Shown here: positions 43,201-55,200 of the stretch, piece after piece
Numbering within the stretch: the first letter of the stretch is position 1
Layout: every line of letters begins with the position of its first letter
DNA from: Reticulitermes speratus
Taxonomy: Eukaryota; Arthropoda; Insecta; Blattodea; Rhinotermitidae
Assembly (NCBI GenBank): GCA_021186555.1
Contig: JAJKFL010000005.1
Location: forward strand, 8,893,178 to 8,957,177
Length of the DNA: 64,000 nt
Direction: 5' to 3'
Program-made: the position numbers and the translations under genes
Notes under the pieces: model-generated
Seen by the model: the letters and a program-made list of their open reading frames with translations, nothing else
Databases searched by the model: none
Told to the model about the DNA's origin: nothing

Positions 43201-46200
43201 CCGACTCAATAATGGATTGTACGTGTTGGGACCCATGGCCATTTTTCCTCGTACAGTCCTGAGTTGGAATGTGGGTAATGTGCATGCAATTAATGAAGAC
43301 TCCCTTATACTCTTCTGCCTGCTTGAACCTAAAATTGGTAAGAAAATATTCTGTTGAGATATGTTGGTTTTCCTTATTTGTTTAGACATGAAGTTGTCAG
43401 TGACTCTTGTGTCAGGTAGAAACATATTGCAGATTCGAGTATTCTGCAATGTGTTGCCATATATAGGTAACAACATAACAGAGGCACTTGCTATCTGCAT
43501 TGTCAGGGTAGTGGAAGCTCTTACAAAATGTTCGTACCTGTATACCACTCTACGTGATGTCATATCCTGGAAGACTGTAATCTTCAGCACTGCTGTGAGG
43601 GCCTCAGATTTTGCCCCACCATTTGTATACTTTATATAAAATGATGAGCTAAATCTTTGAAAATAAAGTTAAAATTAGTTATAAATATTAAGCAGTATGT
43701 GTAAGTACACATGTACCCCAGACTGACATTTTTTACTATGTGAATGGATATGGCATCAGAATTCCAAGGCACAGATGGCATGTATCTGGGATTAGAACAT
43801 AACTGAACCTTTGCAGTCTTGTGGTTTCACATTTTAAAATTACGTGCATAAAGTAAAGTTGTTCCTCTCCACACAATATAGGCATATAGTGGGATCAGAG
43901 ATGTAGGTCCACTCATTCTTAGCCTCAGTGCTAGATGGAGGTGAGTGGTCAACATCATGACCCAGCCTCTTTACCCCGGGAAAGAACCCAGTACCTGTTG
44001 AGTAGGAGGCTGGGTGGGTCCCGGAGCCAGTCTGGACATTTTGGAAGAGAGAAAAGTCTCTTGTCCATACAGGGAGTTGAACCCCAGACCGTCCAGCCCA
44101 TAGCCTAGTGGCTATACTGACTACACTATGCCGGCTCTAAAATGGCTTGCATATTGTTATAAACTGTTCAAGTTTATGTAGTGGTGCTGTGTCAGGTTCC
44201 ATTGAGTGATTAAGAATAAGGCATCTCACTAAACCTGCTTGCACAAGGTGCTTCCATATCTACATTTGGCCAGCATAATGACATGATAGGGCTGCCTAAG
44301 GATTGTTGTTGTCTTACATCATATTTGAAAAATGTAGAATGGAAATAATTTCTTCAATATAGTCTTCTCGGGCGCACAGCCGCGTCAATTCGTTTGAATA
44401 CAACGTTTCGGGGACTAGCTCCGTCCCCATCCTCAGGCAAAACTGATTTAACATACAGCTCGTCTGTCCCATGTTTTTCTACCTCAACAAAACACGGGAC
44501 AAACGAGCTGTATGTTAAATCAGTTTTGCCTGAGGATGGGGACGGAGCTAGTCCCCGAAACGTTGTATTCAAACGAATTGACGCGGCTGTGCGCCCGAGA
44601 AGACTATATTGAATCATGTCGCCGCGAAAGTTTTAAAACTTATATAAATAATTTCTTCATTAAAAAGTATTCTACAGTGACATTGGACAGTTTTTGAAAA
44701 ATAATACTGTGATTAAAGGATGCAGTATAAAAAATTACTTAAAATTACAAATAAATTTTATTTTTCCTGCAGCACACATAATATAGAATACCTGAAGATA
44801 TTGTAGATTTACTCCATACTCTTGCTATTGTTTGCAGTGGCAATGGCTGTGAAGGTGATGTGTTAAGTAGTGTTGTAGTTTCTGCAGGCAATTCAAACCC
44901 ACATTCTTTGAACTATGTGAATAAACTTTAATTCCTTATACGAGATTTGAGATTCTCATGGTGGTAACTGAAAAGAATGTGCTTATCTCTGATGTTTTGT
45001 CCATCTTAGTGGTATGAATTTTTATCATCTCCATGGAACATACTATTTTTTGTTCAATTTCCTGTTATATATGCTAAAGGTGTGTCTATTAGAGGTGTTT
45101 CACAGTGTTACATATGCTTAAAGTGTGCATATTAGAGGTTTTATGCTAAAGGTGTGACTATTAGAGGTGTTAGATAGAGATAGTGTAGAGATATTATATA
45201 TATAGTTATTAGATATATAGGTATTGTAATGGGTATATGGTGTTATTCTTTTTTGAGGGCAGTCAGACAAACAGGAAGGGAGCACTGTCCAATTTGTTAC
45301 TACGCCTGTCTGAGCAGCTGGTTAGAAGCCACTATATATCTGATTACGAGCAGTTGGTTGTAAGCCACAATATATCTAATGAAGAGCAGCTGGTTATAAG
45401 CCACTATATATCCAATTACGAGCAGTTGGTTGTAAGCCACAATACATCTAATGAAGAGCAGCTGGTTATAAGCCACAATATATCTAATTAAGGACAGCTG
45501 GTTGTAAGCCATGTCAGACTATATTAACTTGTGTTACTCAACCTGAAGACACTCTTAGTGACACTGTCAATCTGGACGTCAGGCGGGCTAGACCTGCCAG
45601 CAGCATATACGCAATAAACCTTCTTCTGGCTTCATCAGTTGTACTTTCTTCAAACCCCGAGTCAACATACCTATCTGCTCCCGCTCGGCAACATTCACCG
45701 GTATCTGCAAGTGAAGGCGCCTTAACTGTCAACCTTCAATTAGCAGATACAACATTGGTGTCAGGTGTGTGTGGGGTTGTACAACAAATCTGCAACACTG
45801 AAGCAGTAAGAAGAAGGAAGACGCCGAAGAATCTCAGCAAGGAGACGAACGACTGAACTACAGAATCTGCTAGACAGATAATTCTGCAGTTCGAGAAGAG
45901 TCCAGGCAGCAGGCGGAATCCCGGCGACAGGCTGAGTCCCGGTAACAGGCAGCAGGTAGAGCTCAGCAACAGAGGCAGAGTCCAGGCTGCAGAGGAGGTC
46001 CAGACAACAGGCAGAATTGCAGCAAACTGGAGACGTCAACGCGGGCCAGTCCACAGCGTACCGACGTCTACAAGCCAGCGTACAGCGCAAAGTGAGTACT
46101 TGCTCAATCCATGCCAAACCTATACCCGGACCTAGAAATTGAGGTTGTAAGCCCAGCCAGTAATACCGCCAACATGACGGAGTTTATTTCAGTAGGCGAA

Positions 46201-49200
46201 GCATTAAAATTGGTAACACCATTTAAAAGTGAAAAGAGAGAGATCTTGGCGTTTATTGCCAACGTAGACACTGCTTTCGAAGTTATTGACCCAAGAAATG
46301 AAGGTACGTTGTTCAAGTTTGTATTAACGAGAATAGTGGGGAACCCAGGACTGCCATTGCTCAGAAATTTAAAGACATGGGAGGAATTAAAAGAGTTTTT
46401 AAAGAACACATGCACAGAAAAGCGAACACTAGATTACCATGCAAATCAATTGTTTAGCACTAAGCAAACTAAAGGAGAAAATGTATCAGAGTGGATACAG
46501 CGAGTCCAGAAGCTAGGCTCGAAATTCCGAGAAGCTGCTCTGTAGGATTGCGAGCAAGAGGAGAGGGCAGGAATATTAACACTTGCAGACAAGTTGAGAA
46601 ATATTTGTTTCATACAGGGTCTGTATTCTGACAGAATACAAACGATTGTAAGGAGTAGGAATCACGCTAGCTTTGATGAGATAGCTGAAACTGCACTAGA
46701 GGAAGAAAGTGCTATAGTTTCAAAGAATGAAAGATATAAGGCTAGTAATGCAAATATAGAAGGCCCGAAGTGCAGTAACTGTAATAAGTTAGGTCATGTA
46801 GCGAGTAGATGCTACTTAAAAGACAGGAAAGACATGAGGGTGAATTAACTCGCAGCGAGAAATGAAAACCGAGAGGTCAACAGGAATATTACTTGTTACA
46901 ATTGCCAGGGAAAAGGGCACTTCGCAAGGCACTGTAGGAAACCTAAGAAGCACAAAGAGAGGCAGGGTTTAATTAGAGAAAGAAATGGAAACAATGACCA
47001 TTCGGGAAACGAGTTTCGACCATCGGTAAGCAGCAGCCGACCGACGGTCCAATCTACTCAATAGGCTGCATTGGGGAAACAAATGTAAATTCCTTAGGCT
47101 AAAAGTAGACATTAGCAAGGAAAATTAATTATTGTTGCTAGTTGATACTGGGGCAGACATTAGTCTTCTAAAAGGGAGTAAGTTAGTAGGAACTACAGAA
47201 TACGATCCCGACCAGAAAATAAGAGTAAAATGTGTAGACGGATCCCCAATGAAAACCCACGGTGTGGTAGAGGCGAACATCGAACTAGGAAACAGTTCAG
47301 TTAGACATGGATTCCAATTAGTAAATAAACAGGTAGACATTCCAGGTGACGGAATCTTAGGATGTGATTTCCTTCAGCGCGTAAAAGCAAAAATTTGCTA
47401 TGAAACACGAACTGTGGAATTAAACGGGGAGGGAAAAAAATGGTGGATAAAACAAAATACTTAGAGGAAAGAGAAACAAAGGTAAAGAAACTTGAACTAA
47501 TTAAATTACCTCCACGAACGGAAAGTATTGTGAGACTACCAGTGACACCGGGATCACCACTTGTAGGGGTGATAAATAAATGTGAAATACAAGAAGGGGT
47601 AATAGTAGCAGCATCGTTGACTAAGGTAACAGATGGCTATGTGATGACAAGCATTTTAAACACCAATGATAAGGAGGTGGAAATGCAGGAACCCTTAGTG
47701 GAGTTAGAAAAGATTGACCCAACATGGAGTGGTAACCGAATTACTGAGTTTAGGTCCCAGGATAGGGAAAAGAACATTTTAGAACAACTAAGGTTGGAAC
47801 ATTTGAATACTGAGGAAGAAACGTTATTGGTTGAAGCATGTTTAGATTTCCAAGACATATTTTATTTGACGGGAGACAAACTGAGCAGTACGGGTGCAGC
47901 GCGACATTCAATCAGCATTGAACCCAGAACCGAACCTATCAATACTAGGCCATACAGGTTGCCGGAGTCGACCTCGGTGGACTAGTGGTTAGCGTGCTCG
48001 CCACTGGACCCAAGGTTCGCGGGTTCGATCCCGACCGAGGTCGATGGATTTTTAAGGGTGATAAAATCCGGAGCACCACTTCCTTCGGAGGGGAAGTAAA
48101 GCCGTCGGTCCCATGTCGTAGATTTACGGCATGTAAAAGAACCTTACGGGCATGAATAGAAATGTTTCGTAAGCTAAATTCAAAGCCCCCTGACTGCCTG
48201 CCAGATAGCTCTGGCTGTCACATCAGGATCGATAGAACAGTAGCGCGGCCAGTTGGCCAGTCACCAACTGCCACGAATGCGCACGACTCAGTAACCTTGG
48301 AAAGAGGAGGCAAGAGGAGGCCCGAGCCCATATAGGGCTGTTGAGCCATGGTTATTATTATATTATTACAGGTTGCCAGAAACTCAAAAACGAGAAGTAG
48401 AAAAACAGGTACAGAAATTATTGCAAGAAGGAATAATAGAAGAGAGTAGTTCACCTTGGAATAGCCCAATGTTAGTAGTACCTAAGTAAATGGATGCTAG
48501 TGGGCAACAGAAATTTAGGGTGGTGGTGGACTACAGAAAGCTAAATGAGAAAACGGTAGGGAATGCCTATGCACTACCAGATATTACTGAAATACTTGAC
48601 CAGTTAGGGCAAGCGAAATATTTTTTCTGTTTAGATTTAACAATGGGTTACCACCAAATTGACATGAACCCCAGTGATATACAGGGTGTCTACAAAGAAA
48701 CGCCCGAATTTTAACGTATTCTCAGGAAGTAAGGAATAGAGATATGGCCTACTTATTGACAAATATCAGTCACACAATACACAAAGTTTAATTTAAAAAA
48801 TCAATACACTTGTACGTGAGCGCCGTTGGTGACACGAAGGATATCAAGTCTGTAATCAAGTTTCGCCCAAGTCCGCTGCAACATGTCCGGAGTGATGGTA
48901 CCGACAGCTTCCACAATCCGGGCCCGGAGGTCTCGAAGGTCTCGCACTTTAGTGGCATAAATTCTGTCCTTCACGTAGCCCCACAAAAAGAAATCCAACG
49001 GCGTGATGTCAGGGGAACGTGGAGGCCAATCCGTTGGTCCATCTCGTCCTATCCAACGGCCTGGAAATGTTGCATTCAGAGCTCGCCGCACGTATAGCGA
49101 CCAGTGGGGTGGAGCACCGTCTTGTTGAAAAAAGACATTTGGCTGCAGGTGTTCCAGCTGAGGAAAGGCGTAGAGCTGCAGCATGTCCAGGTATGAGCTG

Positions 49201-52200
49201 CCTGTGACAATCTCCGCAAAGAAAAACGGTCCGATGATCATGTTGCACATGACGCCACACCAAACATTCACTTTCGGGCTGTCTCGCACATGTTCATGAC
49301 ACTGTGCGGTTGCTGTGATCCCCATATCCGAACGTTATGCCTGTTTACAGCACCAGAGACATGAAAAGTGGCCTCGTCTGAAAACATTATGTTTGTCAGA
49401 AAGTTGGGGTCTCTGTCGATTCGGTCAAGCATGTCACAGGCAAAACTGTGTCGCCGTGGCTTGTCCTCTGGTTTCAGCTCCTGCAGAATCTGCACCTTGT
49501 ACGCATAGAGACGCAACCGCTTTCGGAGAACCTTATGCACAGTTGCTCGTGGCATCTGCAGTTCCCGTGAAGCCCGACGAATTGACTTCCTTGGACTTCG
49601 GATGAACGCTTTACGGACGTTCTCTACCTTCTCATCGGAGACACGTTGCCGGCCTCCTCCGTGCCCTTTCAAGACGCTCCCAGTCTCCAGAAACTTGTTG
49701 TGCCATGCTTTAATCCTCTTGGCGTCTGGTGCTGCTTTCTGATAAACACGACAAAACTCCCTTTGCACCCTCACAATGGACTTAAACTCAGAAAACCACA
49801 CAACTCGCGCCTTCTCCTAAGCTGACGCCATTTTTGCGTGAAATGACAACAGCGCCCCAGCGGTGGCCCGTGAGGTAGCATAAAAATTTAGGCGGGAATT
49901 TGAACTCCTGTAGTACGCAGGAGACCCTTAAGACCAGAAAAAAACCATTTGCCTATTTTTAAAAACTCTCCAAAATCAGGGCGTTTCATTGTAGACACCC
50001 TGTAGATAAAACAGCTAAGAAGGACACTGGGCATATAAAAGAATGCCTTTTGGATTAAGGACAGCACCTGCCACATTTCAAAAGATGATGAATACTGTAT
50101 TAAGTGGGTTAACGGGAACCAGGTGTTTTGTTTTTCTTGATGACATAGTAATTTACGCAAACTCATTGGCAGATCACGACAGGAAATTAAGAGAGGTATT
50201 TGGGAGGTTGCAAAAGAATAATCTGAAACTACAACCAGATAAATGTGAATTTCTGCGAAAAGAGGTAACTTTTCTTGGCCATAAAATCTCGGAGTTCGGA
50301 GTCGAACCCGACTCAAGTAAGATAGAATCAATAAAGAATTTCCCAACTCCCAGGACGGCTAAACAGCTGAAGAGTTTTTCTGGGGCTAGCGGGGTACTAT
50401 AGAAGGTTCGTTCCTCAATTCAGGAAGGTAGCAGCTCCACTGTATAAATTGCTCAAAAAGGGACGCGAAGTACATTTGGGAGGAAGATCAAGAATTTGCC
50501 TTTCAGATGTTAAAGCAAAAACTAATGTCACAACCAATTCTACAATATCCGGATTTTTCGACAGAATTTATACTAACGACGGACGCGTCGAATGAAGGTG
50601 CAGGAGCAGTATTGTCACAGGGTGAAGTAGGTAAAGATTTGCCCCTCGCAAGCCATAGTTTCAACAAAGCTGAAAAGAATTACAGTACAGTTGAAAAGGA
50701 GTTAGCAGCCATTGTGTGGGGAATCAAACACTTCAGGCCATATTTGTATGGTAGGAGATTTAAGGTGGTAAGTGATCATAAACCCCTAACTTGGATTATG
50801 AATGTTAAAGACCCAGGTTCGAGGTTATTGAGATGGCGTATTCAACTTGAAGAATACGACTATGAGATAGTGTATAAACCAGGAGTGCAGAACTCAAATG
50901 CAGACGCACTGTCCAGGATAGGTACTCTTGCTAAAGAAGAAGATGAAATTGATGTCATGGATTTTGATATGAAAGTAAAAATTTTGAAGGAAAACCACGA
51001 CTCGATCCTCGGTGGTCATCGTGGTATGAACAAAACTTATGAGGCAATTAAGAGATACTATCAGTGGCCGAATATGAAAAAGGAAGTAGAAGAATACGTG
51101 AAGGAATGTGCCAAATGTCAAATAAATAAAACTCTAAAGCCAAAAAGGAAGGCCCCTATGGAGATTACAACTACAGCCAAACACCCTTTTGAAAAATGTG
51201 AGCCAGACATAGTTGGTCCAATGACAGAGACAACGTCGGGGAACAGGTACATCCTTACGTTTCAGGACAACTTAAGTAAATTTCTAGTGGCAATGCCCAT
51301 TCCCCAGCAGGACGCAGAAACAGTAGCGAAAGAGTTTGTACTAAAAATTGTGCTAACATTTGGTGCACCTGCAGAAATATTAACGGACCAAGGTTCAAAT
51401 TTTCTAAGTGATCTCTTTAAAAGCACTTGCAGACTATTGAAAATTAAAAAGATTCAGACGATGGCTTTTCATCCGGAGTTGAATGGTAGTTTAGAGAGAA
51501 TAGAAGAATACTTGCGGCACTATGTGCGTGAAGACCAGACAAATTGGGATGAGTGGATTTCGTATGCGGTATATGTATACAATACCACAGTGCATACGAC
51601 CACAGGATACACACCATTTGAACTAGTATATGGTTTTAAATCAGAAGTACCTTCAGCACTTAGAGAAATTCCTAATGTACAATACAATTATGATGATTTC
51701 TTAACAGAATTAAAAGGGAGGATGCAGTCAGCCCATGAGGTTGCCAGACAAAGTTTGATATCAAGTAACGAAGAAAAGTAAGGAGTATTATGATAAAGGC
51801 TCCGAAGAAGTTGAGATTAAAGCTGGACAGAAAGTGTTGCTTTTTGATGAAACGGTACGTAGAGGAAGATCTAAGAAACTTAGCCCTCAATACGTTGGTC
51901 CATACGAGGTACTGTCAGTAGACGGGGTCAATGCAACTATAAAAAACGGTCGCAATACTCAGAAAGTACATGTAAATAGAATAAGACCTTTCCATTAGGA
52001 TAAAGTATGTGTATATATATATACATCGATAGGTAGATAAATAGTTATAAAGGAAAAATATGGGATCAATTAATATGAAGGAGTGTCAATTAGGTGTTGG
52101 AAGTAATGTAGAAAACACTTTGAAAATGTGTATGTAGAAAGGTAAGGAAATATTTGTTTGTTCTATTTACAGGATGAGACACCAAAACTTGGCAATTGTA

Positions 52201-55200
52201 ATTGTGATAATATCACTGGCAACATTGATAAATGTGGTGGCATTAACTGATTTAGGTTACTCACTAGAAAAATACAATGACTCACCTGGAATTTACTATG
52301 AAAGCAAAGGTGTAGCAGTAGTATATAACAATGCATGGAGGACCATTGTATATGTAGATTTAAACAACATTGATAATGAAACATTGATGTTGAGGCAATA
52401 CGTACATCATGTAGACATGTTATGTCAAAAGACTAGCGTCAAAAATTTGACAGGATGTGCTCACTTTGATACTGATACCAGGGAACGTTTGAATCAGATA
52501 ACCAGAACAGAAAACCTGTTGAAGGAAATTATGGGGCAACAGACAGGAGGAATAAGGAAAAAGAGAGGAGTTTTTAATTTTGTAGGGGAGTTGAGCAAAA
52601 TATTATTTGGAACTATGGACGAGGATGATGCAAAATATTACAATGAGCAGATCAAACTATTTGAACAAAATTCAGAGGATATGACTTCACTCCTGAAACA
52701 GCAACTTTATGTAGTAAAGTCTTCATTGGGAGCGGTTAATAACACGTTGGCAGATGTCGAATATAATGAGGGTTTATTAAAAGAAGGAATGAACAAAATT
52801 AATCAGTGCATGAGTACTCTAAAATCAGAAACAGTAGAAAGAATGAACTTAGTTGGTGCTAAAGTTGAGGTTGAGGGACACCTTTTAAGAGCTAGTAATG
52901 CGATGACTGCATTGCAACGTGATTTAGACTTATTAATTAACAGTGTAATAAATGCACAGAAGGGAGTGTTACAACCTCAAGTAATTTCCCCAGTCACCTT
53001 GATGGAAGTGTTAATAAAGAGTATTACAGCCTTCCCAAAGGACACAACCTTACCTTTTACCTTGAGCAAGGACTCAGTACATTTGATACTTAGGTTATGT
53101 GAATTACAAGTGTATATAAAGAATGGTATTTTAGGCTATGTCATTTCATTACCACTGGTAAACAGGGAAAATTTCAATATTTATAGGTTAATCCTAATTC
53201 CCTTTCCCATTGATCGAACCAAGTATCTCTACATTGACACAGGAAAGTCATTTTTGTGGATCGATCAAGCACGACAATATTACTTCATGACAGAAAAGGA
53301 ATGGGAGGATTCGTGCAAACTAGTGAATACTATGTCGTATGTGTGTAAGCAGAACCAACCTCTCCTCTCCTCCCACCTACATGAAAATTGTATGGTCAAA
53401 TTGTTGGAACCCAGAGGAGCTGTTCCTTCAAGTTGTGATAAACATATTGTCGAAATTTCAAGTTCGATTTGGACTCAATTGACAAATAATAAATGGATTT
53501 ATTTCATTCCCACTAGTGAGAGCGTCACTATTCTTTGTATGGAGAGACCTCCAGTGGACTTAGTAGTATCGGGGATTGGAAAATTAGGATTAAGTGCCAA
53601 TTGTAAAGGATTTGGAAAATCCGCATTATTTCAAACTCATACCATCCTGAATGTTGACAATCAAGGGTACGAAAGTGACTTTATAGCCAAGGTAAATTTA
53701 GAATATGATTGTTGTGAAGAACTAGATATGAAACTCAATATCAGTACTCCACACCTGAATACCAGTTACAGGCATATTGTGTCGCATTTAGACGACCTAA
53801 AAATTGCTAGTCACAAAGTTTCGGAGGTTGAAAATATGATAAGAGAACAGGAATGGAAAAGGTTACACACCTCGGCCCATAACACATATTCTGTACTTGT
53901 GTATGTTTGTTTGATAGCAATAGGATTGTATGTTGTATACAAATTGTACAACTGTTTTAAGGGAAGAGTCAATTTTGTAAAAGTTATCACGGACACTGCT
54001 GGATCAGGCAATATTGTAAACATTAAAATACACACAAGTAACGAAAGTTTAGCCATGGCACAAGAAGACGTGCCATTGCAGGAGATGAAACAGCCTACCG
54101 ACGAGGCGAAGCCCCGCAGGTCAAACCGTCTGCGTAATGCCAAATCTTGTTTTTAAAAGACCAATTAAGGTGTAAATTGGTCTTCCCCTAGGGGGGGAGG
54201 TGTTATATATGCTAAAGGTGTGTCTATTAGAGGTGTTTTACAGTGTTACATATGCTTAAAGTGTGCATATTAGAGGTGTTATGCTAAAGGTGTGCCTATT
54301 AGAGGTGTTAGATAGAGATAGTGTAGAGATATTATATATATAGGTATTACATATATAGGTATTGTAATGGGTATATGGTGTTATTCTTTTTTTGAGGGCA
54401 GTCAGACAAACAGGAGGGGAGCACTGTCCAATTTGTTACTACGCCTGTCTGAGCAGCTGGTTAGAAGCCACTATATATCTGATTACGAGCAGTTGTAAGC
54501 CACAGTATATCTAATGAAGAGCAGCTGGTTATAAGCCACTATATATCCAATTACGAGCAGTTGGTTGTAAGCCACAATACATCTAATGAAGAGCAGCTGG
54601 TTATAAGCCACAATATATCTAATTAAGAACAGCTGGTTGTAAGCCATGTTAGACTATATAAACTTGTGTTACTCAACCTGAAGACACTCTTAGTGACACT
54701 GTCAATCTGGACGTCAGGCGGGCTAGACCTGCCAGCAGCATATACGCAATAAACCTTCTTCTGGCTTCATCATCAGTTGTACTTTCTTCAAACCCCGAGT
54801 CAACACTACCTATCTGCTCCCGTTCGGCAACATTCACCGGTATCTACAAGTGAAGGCGCCTTAACGGTCAACCTTCAATTAGCAGATACAACATTCCAGC
54901 TAGCGTACAAATTTCTGTGTTTGCAGTCAGAGGTAGCAAAGTCTTTGGTGATGTATACAGTCAATCAATCAGAGGCACAGTGTTTCAGATTTTGCCAAAG
55001 AATGTCCTACCTTGTTTTCTGAGAACCCTACAACAGTAAAAGGGTGAATATGTAACAGAGATCTGTCAGATCACATCGCAGTGAGGCCACTTTTGAGCCG
55101 AGCTGCTCTTTGCAGTTATGTTGAGGATCTGTTACAGAAAGGAGTTATTCAGCACAGGTCTTGTAATTATCCAAGCCCAGCCATCCTTGTTCCAAAAGGA

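Larger units (their letters stand above)
47066..51998 (+). pseudogene. pol: pol (protease, RT, RNase H, integrase), multiply broken and split by two insertions
   Basis: Order: protease (LLVDTGADISLLKGSK at about 47135, GILGCDFL); RT fingers (VVVDYRKLNEKT), motif A LDLTMGYHQI, then MPFGLRTAPATFQ and catalytic FLDD (50131-50142); RNase H (TTDASNEGAGAVLSQ, DHKPLTW); integrase with H2C2 zinc finger, D-D-35-E core (DIVGP, LTDQGSNF, NGSLER) and a VGPYEV module. Breaks: stop 47126-47128; frame change in an A-run at 47434-47440; SINE at 47964-48366; stop 48487-48489; transposon at 48682-50002; frame changes near 50016-50027, 50387-50402, 50462-50475 and 51770-51783. Four residues seem missing between the integrase glutamate and EYLRHY. 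Nonfunctional. Confidence 0.9.
45063..54893 (+). mobile_element. Errantivirus-type Ty3/gypsy provirus, full length (LTR-gag-pol-env-LTR)
   Basis: 9831 bp, flanked by the target duplication TTCC (45059-45062 and 54894-54897). LTRs of 692 and 693 bp start TGTT and end AACA. Primer site, gag, pol, env and polypurine tract follow in the expected order. The presence of env defines it as a retrovirus-like insect gypsy element. By hand the LTRs differ by 13 substitutions and 4 small indels (about 2%), so insertion is not recent but not ancient. gag carries two nonsense codons, and pol has several frame breaks plus two later insertions; env is uninterrupted. As it stands it cannot be autonomous. Confidence 0.95.

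Noticed and set aside
43108..43590. Minus-strand open frame of 160 codons
   Set aside because: It overlaps NDUFAF3 exon 3 in antisense and has no recognisable domain; a shadow of the real exon.
46104..46415. Minus-strand open frame opposite gag
   Set aside because: Antisense shadow of the gag coding sequence.
47433..47441. Programmed ribosomal frameshift at the A-run between protease and RT
   Set aside because: In this element group protease and RT normally share one frame. Other random breaks abound in the same pol, so an ordinary length change in a homopolymer is more likely.
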